Translations under genes and position numbers: made by a program | Notes under the pieces: generated by a model | The model's database searches: none | The model's input: only the letters and a program-made list of their open reading frames with translations | What the model was told of the DNA's origin: nothing | Origin: Wuchereria bancrofti | Taxonomy: Eukaryota; Nematoda; Chromadorea; Rhabditida; Onchocercidae | Length of the DNA stretch: 64,000 nucleotides | Direction: 5' to 3' | Assembly: GCA_005281725.1 (NCBI GenBank) | Contig: SSBO01000009.1 | Span: 5,526,363 to 5,590,362, forward strand | Shown: piece after piece, positions 16,701-32,000 of the stretch | Layout of the letters: each line of letters starts with the position of its first letter | Position numbering within the stretch: position 1 is the stretch's first letter

Positions 16701-19700
16701 CTTTATCTCACTTACGGCTTTATTCTTTCTCATCAGTCTTTTCGTTCATAATTACTAAAATTGCATATCACTTCACTGAAGAAGTTGAACTTTCCAAAAA
16801 ATCACTATAATAAGATACAAGTGGATAAAATTGAAGGAACTTTGCAATCTTTCTTGCATTTAATTATTAACTACCCATTTTCGCCCTTCCTCCTTTCGCG
16901 ACTAAACGATAGCAACATGAAAAGGTCACTGCAGTACAGCAATAATATCGCATCTCTCAGTGGCAAGACATGAAAGAATCAGCGGTATTCAGAATAGCTT
17001 ATGATGGAGTGACAATTACAATAATAAAACATTCGGCCTTTGCTCGTTCCTCCCCTCCTCGCTTCCCCCGAAAGCTCCAACCCTAACATCCCCCGCACTA
17101 CCAGTAGTCCTCCGAATATAGCGCTGCACCGTAACTATAGTTCGTCTTCAGGAGAGTTGGCGCAATTTGAAGTGACGGACAGTGCGGTAGAAGTTACCGC
17201 CATCCACACTGCATTTATTAAGCGCGCCAGCTGATTCCGTGTGAGTGCTGACCCGATGCACCTATCTGTCCGACTTGCTTCACCTTGAAACAGACAAGTG
17301 AGTGACCTTTGGTCATTCCTGCGACATATTTAATATTGCTGACCAGCACAGTTCTCGTACTTCCGCTTTCCTAATAGTTTCTCTTACATCCCAAACACAT
17401 CATCACGTGCAGCGTAATAGTCATAAAAGTGATTGGTTTATAGATTTCTTTAGATAACTATCCCGTTATAAGTAGCAGCATCGCCATGATGTTGGAAAGA
17501 ATGCTGGGAGGACTATCACAATAGCAGGAATTGAAAGTGAAAGGTTGACAATTTACTGGACAGTAACTAAATAGTGGAAATATCATTTTGGATTGTTGTC
17601 TGTTTGGGTCGAGAATAATTCTTTTATTATGATATAGGCAAGGTGTTGTCAAGAGAAGTAAACATACCTATAATTGAATTTATTACTTTGGAGAGGAGAA
17701 GTTTACTGATGTCGGGAAGATTCGTTCGGTATAGATGTTAATATGTGAGGTAACACAGGAATATAATAATTCTTTTATCAATCGAAGCAACGATATAATA
17801 AATTTTATAAAGAAGGATTGAAGTACAAGTAGTGGAAATCCCTTTTTTGTGGTCGAACTGCGTCTTGGTTGAACTCTCCTGGTTCTTGGTAAAAATACAT
17901 CCACTCTGAACATGAGTGATCTCCTTATACAGCAAGCAATATGCATAAACAAAGTATATTATTTACAATAAGTTAACTTGTTGAAAGCAATTTTGTTTGA
18001 TATATTTTGTAAGTTATTTGGAGTTTCGTGAGACTTATTTCGAGTTTTGCGACAGACTTGATGCATATAAAAAATTTGCTAAAAAAGTAAAGTAACGTTA
18101 TGGAACAAAAAGTTAGGTAGAATTGTTGATTGGTTCCATGGAGAACAAGCAGATTATTTCAAAAACGACTTTACTAAACTATGAATTAAAGTAAGGAACG
18201 AAGGAAATTCAGTAATATCACCTGGTTCTGTAAATATTAGTTTCTGTAAAACATTGGGAAGTCATGAAAAATGCTCACATGTTTACCATAATTATCTTAC
18301 AGTAATGTGGTTTTACTGTTAGTAGTAAAATGGAATGAAGAAGTGGTGCTACGATAGTTTCACGTCACTTATTTCTTCCCAATAAATCTGTCAGCCTTTC
18401 CAGAGCAATTAGGTTTAAACAGAGGTTTCATCTTTCATCTCTGTATTCTTTTCATTGCATAACTTTTATTGGTTTCTAGGAGTTCATTTGAAATGCGAAG
18501 GATAAAGGATCAAAGCAAATATATTCCGTTCAACATGAAATTTGGATGGTGTATAAAAATATGCTTGATTTGATACTTTTACTAAGATTTTGCATTTGTT
18601 TCTTTCTCTAAATTCCAATTAGAAATGTTTAAAATTTTAATATGTCTCTCTTTGAGTAGGATATGTTTTGATAAAAACTGTCAAAATTTAGAAATCAAAT
18701 TTGTGATCAAAAAATATGACATTTGATTTTGCGTGTGATATTTTGATTTTAACATGTATTAAATTTTAGTACGTCTATGAGAGAGAATAGACTTGGGAAT
18801 GGATTCACGGAAAGTGGTGTCTTTGGAAGCGAATACATCTCTTAGTAATTTGATATTCTTATATGCATGACTTTATTTTTATGGTCTACCATCAGCTATA
18901 ACTTGTTTCAGTCGTTCACTCGATTATTAGCTGGGATAAATCTTAAACTTAAATTCTTTGGCCGTAATTATGGAAGCAGCGAATTAAGCTCTTCAGCGTT
19001 CGTAGAATTTTATTATTTTTCCACAACCAAAATTCTTAGCTCGAGACTTTTAACAAGGCTATGTGCCACGTTGCACAGAAGAAGGACATTAGGACGTCTA
19101 TCATATGGCTAAGAAGACTAACAACATCCGTAAAATGTCATTTCGACTTCCAAAACGTTGAAAGAAAGTTGGTATAATTGGTATTTGCTCGATGCAAACA
19201 GGACCTGAATATTGAACAATGGTTTGTGTTGAGAAATCGCGACACGACCATTATGGAAAAGGATCGGCAGTGGTTAGCATATTTGCTAATGACATTTTGG
19301 ACAGCCAAGTCCCATTAATAAGTGGGCCTTTGAATTTGTTAAGCAGTTAAGAAATTCAAGCTCAGTGTTGAGAGGAGTACGACATGTGCCATGTGTGCAT
19401 CTGGAGGACATCAAGACTCTGTCGTATGCTTGATCTGGCGATATTTCCATCTTCATGTATTTATGTTGACAGATGACAATCATAATAAGTGCAGACGTGA
19501 AATGAATGACCGCTTCTGCTTTCAATGAAGCACTTGCTGACGACAATTGATTTTTGTTTCTCTCTCTCTCAAGGCGGAACTCATCTCTGTCTTCTTTTCA
19601 TAATGGATAAAGCACCAGAGAGGGGAACAGAGATATACTACGTTTGCGTGTGGATTTTGCAGAGGGAATAGATGGCAGGAAATTAAGGATGGATGTGGCT

Positions 19701-22700
19701 TTAGTGTGGTGCATTGGAGAGGTTTATTGCAAACATAGCATAGGTAAGTATGGAGGTAAGAAGGGTTCTTTGCGCAGTGTATCATCCTCTCTCTCTATTC
19801 GACAGACCATCTTCCATAATTTTTGTTTTGAAGGGATGTTAGGAGTGAACGGTCCATTCCTACAACTAACCTTTCAACACCTACGTTCCTTATTTCTCCT
19901 AGTGTATCTCAAACTCTATCATTTTACGATTTGGTATTCTCAGTAATTCTGGCGCAATTTCAGATCTCTATTAAACGTCGACCCTCACAGTCTAGCTGGC
20001 CAGTTCTGTTTTTCTTTCTTATTTATCGATAACCGCAGACATTTCTCTCTAAGCTGGAAACCTTGTTAACTCATCTACCGAGCTCATCCTCAACAATTAC
20101 TCTTCGTGCTACATATACTTCTTAATTTTTCCAAACTGCCAGACTCTAATCCATTCCTTTATTTTCAAGCTTGAGTCTAAGTGGCGCCATTAAACCACTA
20201 AGTGTCATTCTGTTCTATGCGAAGGCATTAGAGCCATCTGTCGTCCATTATTGCAGGTGTAGGTCTGTGCTTCAGTTGACAGAGTTACAGCGCATGATTA
20301 GCTATGACATGTTCTGGCTCCTTCTTACATCTCTGCGCCGTTATTCCACTTAAGCTTTATATATATTTAATGATTCTACTCTTGGAGGCGTATGTGCACT
20401 GTTGGTGCTAACATCATTTTGCATTTTAAATTTATTTCCAAAACAGTTCTTACGTGCCTGAACATATATTTTTAAATTTATCTGCAGCTGTTTTACCATG
20501 ACCTGTTTCTGAAACTAGCGTAAAGTATTTTATGTCTTTGTTTCATGCAAGCCAAAAAGTTCATGTTACTTGCTCTTTCAGATTGGATAGTATTCCATCA
20601 TTCCAGTTTGGTGATGCCAAGTTAATTCTCTTTTGCACATGAATTGTAATTGTAAATGACGCCGGATAGTGTTGTCTTGAATGACAAATGAGCTTGAATA
20701 ATAAAGTTAAGTAATGATGCAGATTAAGTGACGTTATCGGAAATCAATTTCAACTTCACACTTACTGATGTTCATCTGAGAGGAGCGCTAATGGAATAGG
20801 ACTTTGATGCTATGGTTATCATTTATTGTTGGACGGTCTGTGCCAGCTGTAATAGAGGGCTTTCTTATCTGTTTAGCCCTGTTCTCGACTTCGTTACAGA
20901 TTTTAACTGCTGCAGAATGCTGTAGAATTCTACTGATATGGTGTGTTAACATTTCACTCCAGTTCAGTGCATTAATCAAAAGGATATTTTGTTTTCCAGG
21001 AGCGTGTGCTTATTGAACTGGAGGATTTCATATTTTGGTTTGAATACGCATCACCAGGTAATCATCAGACGCTCGAGCAATAACCCAATTCCTAAACGAT
21101 CGAATTAGGACATTTATCATATCGTGCAATATGTTTAATAATATTCTATTGGAATGTTCGAGTTTTTTTTTTCTGGTCAGTTCCAGTATTACCTTTCGTT
21201 ATTGAAGCGATCATTTGCATTTATTTCATGGATGATCCTCTTCATTTGTGTAAGCAGAACCGAATTTTCGACTGAGTGTTGCTCTCTCAAGGACGCTCCC
21301 ATCTTCAAATACTCCTGATATGCAGATGGCGTCCCCATTTCTGTCGTCAGAATTATAGCTCATGGTTTAATCATAAGTTTAAAAGGAAATAAAAGCGTCT
21401 TATAAGTTCTGTATGCATCTAAACAAATATTAAAGAAGTGCATGATGAAAAGATCAATCAAAAATTTAAGGATTGACTTTCTTATTGCATGCAGTGAATG
21501 TAGACTATTACGAAGATCTAGCATAATGATCTAATCCTTATTTATTTGCTTCACTTTATTGAATTTCTTTAGTTCAAAAAATGTTAGCACTGTTATAGGA
21601 AGGTATATTATGAACTGATGTAATCTGATATAAGCTGTCATCTTTTGCTATTACCTTTCCTTTTGGGTCGTTACATAGAGCATTCAAAGCCATGTGATTT
21701 TTTGCTTGAAAAAACTATATGCTGGGATTGTATCATCGAAAATCCATTCACATTTTTGTTTGTAACATCTCTCCTGAATTGTTTCAATCATTTCTAGCTT
21801 ACATGAATCATCTTTTTTAAAGAAGGGACTATTTTATTCTCAGGTCATTTGACATCGAATAACAGCTTAAGTAGTTTCGTTGACTCTCGTTGGCCGTCTT
21901 TCTTCTTCACTTATGTTATTATTAGGAGTCATTGTGTCATAAGGTCACTTTTCCTGTTGTTATTAGCTTCATCAAAAAGTAACAACGATAGATAGGGATC
22001 TCTCGATTCACTGGAAAGTGTTCCTCGAAATAGCAATCGTAAAAGGCAGGCTGTTATTCGTCATAGTTTTCTCGGTTGAACTTCTAACTGGCAAACTAAT
22101 GAATAAGTCAAGTGGAGTGTTATAACGGCTGACATCGGTGTGTCCAAGGATGATTAAGGGTTGAATTGAAACACACAACTCGATTTGCAAAAGTATTGAG
22201 GAAATAAGCTTTTCAAAATTTGACGCTAGTGAATATTTCTAGGATATGTTCATATATCCATTTACGTGATTCTATACAATCACTATACAGCTGTTAAAAT
22301 AGTGTAATTTGATTAATATTGCTTGCTTTGTAATTGATCATTTGCACTTTCATCGTCGATCTCTGCCTTTATCAAATACATCAAACAGTGCATCGTAATG
22401 TTATTGAAAACCACCCAAAAATTTCTCGATAAGAAGCATTATGCTTGTTTGTCCGTCCAGATATTTGCCTTCTTCCTAAAGGTTTTGATGATGGCCAATA
22501 AAGAAAGCCGTTTCGCTTTCTTTATACTTTGTGTTATTCGGCACTTTTTTATTTTTTCGTCTTGCATAAATCAGAAAAAAATCTTATGATGATGCTGCAG
22601 TTTGAAGACGATCTGTGATTCACCACTGTAAATAGCAGTAATTCAAGGAATTCGTTTAAATCTCCAATGCATTCAAATTTTCATCTTTTACTGATTTTTT

Positions 22701-23053
22701 GTATAATGGTATTTTAGCATTATTTATGGCTTGTCTCATTCTTTTTTATATTTATATCTTTGGCATTAGACTTTTTTTGGCATTGATTGACACGATGTTT
22801 TCTCTTTACGAATCTTCACTAGATCCTTGCCAACTTGTTGAGGAGGAATGTTGTGTCTGCTTTGTGAACACATTTCTTCAGTGATTCGCCGATGTTTTCC
22901 TTGGACTAAATCCGTTCGTTTGATTGAAAAAATTACTTTTGCAAGACACATATGCATGCGTCATGAATTTTAAAATAATTTGACTGCGCAATGGTGTTTT
23001 ATTTAGAAAGTTATTGGGTAATGTGAGAGAGGCGTGTGAGGCCTTTCTCGAGA
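16701..23053. other. Long spacer between divergent genes
   Basis: About 6.3 kb between the divergently transcribed adaptor and egl-8. Around 17040-17240 the sequence is locally richer in G+C than its surroundings and contains a chance 64-codon ORF without recognisable motifs. I find no conserved coding exon, RNA gene or mobile element. It may hold promoters for both neighbours and untranslated first exons of egl-8; an acceptor-like ATTTAG sits at 23001-23006, 47 bases before the egl-8 ATG. Confidence 0.5.
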
Positions 23054-26000
23054 ATGGCCAAAGAGTACCAGTTCAGTTGGAAGCCCAACATTTCTGATGC
23101 TCTTCTGAAAGGTTATGAATTCGATAAATATGATGATGTGAGTTAAATTTATATCATTTTTGATCCTTTTTTGACCAAATTTCGAGTTAAACGAAAGTTT
23201 CATACTTCTGATGCTTAATGGTTGCTATGTGATATATTCTTCACTACATTTGGATTATTTTTGTTGCGGAAGTCATGGCAGATTCATCAAGTACCTGATT
23301 ACTGTATATCTTTATTTAGATATTTGGTTTAAATGGAAAGTTGCAGGAAAGCATATGTCTAGAATGTAGTACATTTCTTCGTGTGGATGAATATGGATTT
23401 TTTTTGTACTGGACATCAGAAGAAAGGAAAGATACATCAGTGCTCGACCTTATCCTGGTCAGTTATTTGTAACTTTCATATTCGCTTTATTTAATTCAAG
23501 TTTCATTCCAGTGCGAAAATTCTCTGATTGTTTTATGTATTGAAATATCTGTTTAATGAAAATATTCAACTTTCGTTGTTTTTATCTTGATTCTAAATAC
23601 TTATATCATTACTACTTGAAATTTTCTTGGAAAAATATGTGTATGACAGGTCTGGGAAGCAAGACGTGGTACATTACCGAAAGATGGACGGGTAATGTTT
23701 GAATTGGAGCAACATGGACCTCGTGAAACCATTGAAGACAGAACAATTTGGCTTACATATGGTCCTGATTTAGTCAGTGTTAGTAATTACTATTTGGTTG
23801 CGGAAGATATTGAAATTGCCAAGGTGAATAATTTTATTCTTATTTCTTTATTCTTCTAAAACTTAATAAAAGTCCTTCACGGTAATTTTTTTATGTGCAA
23901 GCATTACAAGCATTTTGTTTGCTGTGAAATTTTAGATCTGGCGAAATGGTTTGAATGAAATTTTAAGAACAAGTAAAATGCGACATATTTCTTATACAAC
24001 AAGCTTGATGAAAAAGTTTGTTTATTCTTTTGTTACTTAGACTTAGGTTTATGATTTTTTGACTAGCGCTTTTATAACGAACGTTTTTAATTCACATCCT
24101 TTTAAAAATCTCTGTTTGTTTTTAAAATAGCGTACTTTCAGTTGGCGCTATTTATGTCTCTGTTTGAATGAACATCAAAAAATTCCCATAAGAAATATTG
24201 TCAAAATCTTTTCTGGTGGTAAAACAGATCGAATGGTGCAGAAATGTCTCAGTGATCTCGGACTTTCGGGCAATAAAGCATGTATTTTGATGAGCTTTAA
24301 AAAAATAAAATTTGTTTTAAGCAGATACTTTTTCTGAAAATCATTTGTTAATATTTCGGCTGCATTATCTAGCGATGTTTTATTAGTTTTTTAATTAATA
24401 ACATTATTAGTTTAATTAATAACATTAATCATTTATTTCTGCTGTTTTAAGGAACATGACGAACTTGATGTGGAATTATTTACTTTCGACAAATATTTGC
24501 GCTTATATTATAAAATATGTCCACGAAGTGATGTGCAAGAATTGTTCGTAAAATTGTAAGTAGCAGTTAGCGTTAAAATTGTTGGAATATCTGATCTAAC
24601 ATGAATTAGTGCAGTATTATTTTTATTGCTATTGCAGATTCTTTCATATTTGAGTAGTTTAGCTAATAACATTATTAGGTGAAATATGCTTTTTCTAAGC
24701 TATTTTGCTTCTATACTGTGCCAGTATCACGAGACACCTGATCGGTAGTTGTTTTGCAGAAGTGGTCAAAAAGAATATCTTACCAAAGATCGTTTAATAA
24801 ATTTCTTGAATGAAGAACAGAGGGATCCTCGGCTGAACGAAATATTGTTCCCATTTTTTGATGATAAGAGAGTGCTGAATTTAATATCAAAATACGAAAG
24901 TGATGAAAATTATATAAATAATGGTATTTTTAAAGTAATTTGTCATGATTGGACCAGAATTTCTTCCCACAAAAAAGCGTTTTGAAATTGTATAGAAATT
25001 AAATTTAGTTGTTTGTAATTTTTTTCAGGGAAAATGTCTGGCGATGCTTTCTTACGGTTTTTGATGTCTGATGAAAATGCACCAATATTTTTAGATCGAG
25101 TCGAGCTTTATCAGGACATGGATCAACCTCTGTGCCACTATTATATTAATAGGTAATACATAAAAAAAATTATAAATAGGTACATAAAAATCTGACATTT
25201 TCAATGCACTCATCAGATTAAAAATAGCAAGTGTTTACATAACGTTTATTTTTGCACACTGGTATGGAAACTACTAAATTATTGATTATAACAGACTGTT
25301 TCTTGCTGCTGTCAACGAGTTGTTCATTGGAAAATTCGTTAGTCGAAAATGTTCTTTTTTTCAGCTCGCACAATACATATCTCACTGGAAGGCAATATGG
25401 CGGAAAAAGTTCGACTGAAATTTATCGTCAGGTTTTATTGTCGGGATGTAGGTAATCATTATTTCTAAGATTCAACAGACCTAAACGGTATTTGCGACCA
25501 ATAAATAACTCCAGCTGGGCAAATTAATAGTATGAAAAGTAGTTCTTCATTCTTCGTGCTATTGCAGATGCATTGAACTAGATTGTTGGGATGGTACTGG
25601 GGAAAATAAGGGTGAACCAATTATCACCCATGGCAAAGCGATGTGTACAGATGTTTTTTTTAAAGTAAGCTATTGATTGTGTCATTTTCACATTGTGATT
25701 TTATTACAGATTCTTTTAAAACTGTATAGGGTTATTTTTAAATGCATTGGTGGACGGGGTGTGAACGATTTTCCCAGTTTTTTCATTTCTTCTTTTCCTT
25801 GATTTATTTAAGTCAGAAAATTTTTCATGAAAGCAGTATCATTGGACATATATTTAGAACTTCTTCAGGATGTGCTCTATCAAATTCGGGATACTGCTTT
25901 CGCTAGGTCTGATTTCCCAGTGATTTTATCATTCGAAAATCACTGCTCTAGATCAAATCAACTCAAAATGGCAAAATATTGTATGGATATACTTGGTGAT

Positions 26001-29000
26001 ATGTTGCTGTCAAAGCCTTTGGATGATTATCCGCTTGAACCAGGAGTACCACTGCCATCACCCAATCGTTTGAAACGTAAAATACTAATTAAAAATAAAC
26101 GATTGAAATCAGATATTGAAAAATTACAAATGGAACAGTTTCTCCGCGAAGGTAAATTAGATGGCGAAGATGAACCGGTCGAAAACCCAGAAGCTTTTGT
26201 TGGCGAGGAAATTTCAGCACTTAGTAAGCATGATTTTTGCTGATTAACACGATGTTCTGAAATATATCAGTGGGAAGTCGTTATAATTACCAAAAATGCG
26301 ACATCTTTTTGACCTTTCCATACTGATAGGTGATAAAGAAACTTAAATAATTCCATATTTTGAATAAAAGGACAATGTTTTTGCAGCAGTTGGTGACCAG
26401 AGAGCACATCCGGAGGTAGAAGTTTGCGATGCACACTCAACGTCAGCGTTAGATGCAAGTATAATTTTGTTTCCTTTCAGGAAGTAAAAGAAATTATTTT
26501 AATGTTTGATGAATATATAACGCAATAAAATTTTAGTTCGGTACTTCAACAAAAAGAGATTCCAAGCTGTTGAATTGATGGTTCTTCTAATATAGGTCAA
26601 TAATAATTAGGTCAACCACTCGTTTACTAGTCAGAAAACATGTTTTTAAATATCAATTGGTTTTCTTTCTCTCTCAAGAAATTTTCAGATGATGGTGCGC
26701 TATTAAGAGACTTAGATGAAGCACATCCTGAGTTCAAACAAACAAATTTCATATCAAAATTGAAACCTCTTGTTGCCAAGAAACCTCAGGCATTCTTTAC
26801 ATTTCATTTTTTACCTGCTGATTTGCTTTTAAGTTCTAAATTTCATTTTGAATTACATGGAGTGGTGAAGTTTTGTTCACCTGCATTTTTAATAAAATGA
26901 GTGAAAGAATTTTCAAGTTGGACAACAAAAAATAATTTCTAAAATTTCTAATTATCGTAGCTTGTCTTTAAGGACTTTGGAAGTGTTAGTTTAATGAATG
27001 GGTTTGCGATGATGGTGATGTACTAATTTTCTTTTTTTTTAATCGTTTGAGTTCAAAGTATTAGTCTGAGATGCTTTTTTAAAATGCTTTTGGAACTGTT
27101 GCTTGCTTCAAATTTGGGTATTGATAGAGATCGTTTAACGCCATTTTCCTGTTGTCATATTATTACTTTTGGATCACTGTCTAGGTAAGTATTTGGAGGC
27201 ATTACTTTTCCGTATCTATAAAAATAGAACAGTTTATATAGATCAAGGAGATAATGTCGGACTTACCTTCAGTTAAAAAATTTTTCATTTAAACATATCT
27301 TTGATTAAATTTGATGATTACGTGTAACAATTTTTTTTTGCTTTTGGCAAACAGTTTCTTGTAACTTAATGTTCGTAAGCCTTTAAAATTATTATGTGTA
27401 CACAGTCTGGAAGTGAATCACCGCTGCACATTGTTGGAAATGTGGCGCTACCCATATTTCCATCATCATCATTCCGCAACAAGCGGTCGTTTCGCCGAAC
27501 TTCACGAGTGGCAGAATGTGAAAGCAGTGGCGGGAGTTTAAGTGCCGCATTACTGGATCCACAGCCACAGCGTCATTTATCAACAAGGCAGAAAAATAAA
27601 AAGGCAGTTTATATTAGGAATTAATGTAGGACCAAGTAAAGATAGAACAATGTAGAATATTCGATGAGTAATCCGTTAGCCTGAGTAAGTTGGAACAGAC
27701 ATTTTATCAAGTTTGTTGCACATCATGCTTTTCCCATAGGTTTTGATTTGGTCTCATCGAAATAGTACGTTCTTCTTTTGATCACCTTTTTATGTCTGCC
27801 AATATTCATGTAAATGTAAAATTTTCAATCGTTTTTAAGACGAGCACGGGGATTTGCTGGTGAATAAAAAAGAGATGGGAATAGAGAAGTTTTGTTAATA
27901 CCCGTAAATTCCTGATACCTGCATGCGCACAACGTTTCTCTACTTGTACCACTGTTTTCAGCGAGTTTTGCCTGAGCACAAGCATGCGATACTTGTGGAA
28001 CGATTGAAACAGTTCGCATTTATGAACTTTGTTAAATTGACAGTAACTTTTGTCATTTTTGATTTTTGCCTTATGTATTTATTTCGAAGTTGTCTCATTT
28101 TAATTATGGTACTTGGTGGCTTATATTGCTACTGCCTCGAGAACCTATAATCCGCACAACCAAGCAGTTCGAATGTGCTTGGGTCCTGTTGATGTATTCG
28201 GTAATTGCTATTCATCAAAGGATATTTGTCCTTTTTGAAACGCATCCATTTTTTTAAACTAATATTCTTAAGGGGAATCATATTGTTTTGACAGCTTGAG
28301 TCGTATTAAGTTAGTATGGCGAATTATTTTGCACGCATGATTTAAGTCACTAATCACTAATCATAACGAAGAGTGTGGAAGGAAAAGTACCTTCCTTATC
28401 TGGACGATATTTCTGGTGATTTACTGCATTTAGGAAATGCCAAGTACTAGCTATAACGCTTCATCCATACTTTAGGAAGGCATTCATGGAGTGAGGATTG
28501 TTTCAAGTTCTTCAAGTGATGGAAAAAGGAATAGATGTGCAAAAAATATATATTCAACATTTTTAGTCCACTTTCAGTTCCTTTTGTCACTCATTTGCAT
28601 GCTTTAAGGGTAAAGTGAAAGATTTCCGAAGGATAAATAATTAAATAATTTCGAGAGAAATCTAAGTATATATGTTTTTGAGGCATCTGTAAATGTAGTG
28701 CTTCATGATTTCAATAAAGTGCTGCGATTATTAATGTGTTGCAGTTGTTTGCGACGCAAGAGTAGGCTGTGACGACAGGTGCCATCAAGAGGGAAGAGTA
28801 ATTTTAATAGTGTGTTGGTAGAAATGACTTGCACTTACATACTTGCATATCATCAACCTTGCATATATTTGGCCAGGCGTTGTTATCTTTAGAGAGCTTA
28901 TGGCTAATCATTTTAGTTTATACATTTTATCGTGACTCTTAGCGAGCTCCATATTCTGACAGTAGTACAGTAAATGCTCTCTTAGGTTTTATTAACCTTT

Positions 29001-32000
29001 AAAAAATTTGCACCTATTTCTTGTTTGTCGTTCCATACACACGTTTATACGTTTCATACACGTTAGGTATGATAATATTCTGAGAGAGAGTACTCTGGAG
29101 ATCTTTTTTAGTTGCGAAAATGATTTTGAATTTTAGACAGTAAAATCAGAGATACTTTATTTTATTTCATTATTATTGCTTCATTTTAGCAACAATTAAC
29201 AAAAGAAGAAGAGGAACGCATTTTTGCGGAATATCATTACACGGGTGCAACTACCAATATACATCCTCTATTGTCAAGCCTCGTTAATTATACTCATCCA
29301 GTGAAATTTTCTGGTTTCGATGTTGCTGAAGGTATTTATCTAAAGTTTTCGATTGTAAGCTTAATTTTGACAATCTTTTTTTCATTTCATATTTCATTTC
29401 CAAATTTTTTGAAAAAATAAGTAGATGGGGAAGAACGTTAAAAAAATTAGAATCCATTCGTTTGATGCTGCTTAATTGTAATGCATTTTGAGCGAATAAT
29501 CTGCATTTCCACATGTCTTCATTCTCGGAAAGTACGGGTTTGGGATATCTGAAGCAGAGTGCTCCAGAATTCGTTAATTACAATAAGCGCCAATTATGTA
29601 GAATATATCCAAAAGGCGCTCGCGTCGATTCTAGCAATTTTTTGCCTCAGGTGAACATTTTCAGCCTTATTTAAATATGTTGCATGACATTCTAGGTTAT
29701 TCTTCCAAATCAGCTAATTTTTTTATAGGCAAATATTTTGTAATATTTCAAAGTATTAAATAAGTCGGCAGTTAGTTCTGCATGAAACATTGATTTAGGA
29801 CTGAAAACTTTGTAGTTGCATAATACGAGAAATCAGAAATGTATTCTGAGAAATTTCGTTTAGAAAAATACAGTCTAAGTCGATTTATAATTACAGATAT
29901 TTTGGAATGCTGGTTGCCAAATGGTGGCATTAAATTTTCAAACTCCTGATATATCTATGCAGCTCAATCAAGGGAAGTTTCAGTACAATGGTGGTTGTGG
30001 GTATGTTTTCTTTTTTTTAAAGATCCATATACATTCGTGTCAAGATATTTTAAAAAAGTTTCCCTTATTGAAACGATTCCGTATTAGTTTACTCGACTAA
30101 TTCATATTTTGATATAGTTTGAGAACGGCTTATCTTCTATCTAAGTTCTGTACAGGGAATCCGTATTAATTTCTGTGCAGCTGTATTCATACCGAATTCT
30201 TCAAAACCTATTCTATAACCAATTTTAGATATCTTTTAAAACCTGATTTTATGAGACGACCTGACAGATCATTTGATCCATTTTCTGAATCTCCCGTTGA
30301 TGGCGTAATTGCAGCACACTGCACCGTGAAGGTTATTAGTTTTCTGTATTATCTTTTTTTGCATTATTTGAAAAACTACACAATAGTTTATCAATCATCT
30401 GCAATTGTTTAATAATCTAAAAATTTCGAGAAATGTATGAAAATATATCCTTTTATATGGGGTATACTATGAAAAAGACAATGTGGTTTGAATTTTTTTT
30501 TCAGGTCATATCAGGCCATTTTTTATGTGATAGAAAAGTTGGAACTTACGTAGAGGCAGAAATGTATGGTCTTCCAACAGATACGATACGAAAAGAACAT
30601 CGAACACGTACCGTGCCTGCTAATGGATTGAATCCTGTGTACAATAGTGATCCTTTTGTTTTTAGAAAGGTGGTTTCATAAGTTAAAGTCTGTAAAAAAT
30701 TGAAGACATTAGCGGGATTTTTTAGGAGTCTAAAATTAAGTAAAAAGTGGAGTCTAAAATTAAGTAAAAAGTGATGATCGAATTCATTTTGTCTTATTTG
30801 TTTATAGGTTGTCTTACCGGAACTAGCGCTTTTACGTCTTGCTGTTTATGACGAAAATGGAAAACAACTTGGACAGAGAATATTACCGCTAGATGGTTTA
30901 CAAGCAGGTTACCGACATATAACACTTCGTACAGAATCAAACATGCCTATGGTATTGCCATGCCTTTTTGTTCGGATCGTGATCAAGACTTATGTTCCCG
31001 ATGAACTGAGTGGTAAACCTATAAATTTCTTATGCTTATTTATACAGGAACATATGAAATAATAAAGTCAATTGCTATCGATTTCTCCCGCAAAGTTTGT
31101 TGATTTAGAATTGTTCTGCATTAATTACAGGCCTAGTAGATGCATTGGCGGACCCACGCGCATATGTTTCTGCACAGGAAAAACGAACAGAAGCTTTATA
31201 TAATATGGGCGTTGAAGATTCGGACATAGTAGAAGTGACATCAAGTTCGTTGAAGACACCATCAAACAAGAGTATGTTACGAATAAATGGAGGTCCACTA
31301 GATCAAAACTACGAGTAAGTGCTAAATCTTGACGCCACCATCAAAAACAATCAATATGAAGTGGCGCATACATAGAAGACTTGCAAATAAGCTGAAATTA
31401 ACGTATTAGCATCAAGACTATATAATTTTTAATAATTTGCTTTGAAGCTTTGTTTCTTTCGCTTTGCATCTTATACTGTTTTAGAACTATGACTGACAAT
31501 CTTCATATTCTTCGCTATGCTGTCTTCTACTGTTTCCAAATTCTTAATTGTGAAGGAAAAATCCTTCCCTTAATCGTTATTCCTTTTCGGTTAGACAGTT
31601 CTCAAATAAATGAAAGTTGTAAACGTGTGATTTTTGTAGGTCTTTGAAGTCAGCGGTATTATCGAAAGATTCTGCTCGTTCGAACACGGAAGCTACAGAT
31701 GGCAGGCAGAAGGTAGTTGTAGTATTTTTTGAAATGGTTAGAATTATACTGTTTTATTGTATTTTATGGCATGTAATTATTAATTTTTATTTAAGAAATT
31801 GTGATATTGATAAAACAGTTAGGAATTGCATAAGATTCATGCAGTTATTTATTATTCAATTTTAAGAAAAATTTTTTTTATAAAGCCTTTTGAATGACTA
31901 AGATACTATACTCTTTCTAATATAATTTTTCCTAATTCCTTCTACTCCTACGGTCTTTGTGACCACAGCAGTCGAAAAACTTCCAGTATCAACTAAAATG

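Noticed and set aside
17040..17234. 64-codon plus-strand ORF rich in Pro and Ser
   Set aside because: No start context, splice partners or recognised motif. The local G+C richness alone can produce it.
19644..19946. 100-codon plus-strand ORF
   Set aside because: No conserved motif, no flanking exons and composition like the surrounding intergenic DNA.
22699..22884. Hydrophobic 61-codon plus-strand ORF upstream of egl-8
   Set aside because: The hydrophobicity follows from T-rich sequence, and there is no conserved motif or gene context.
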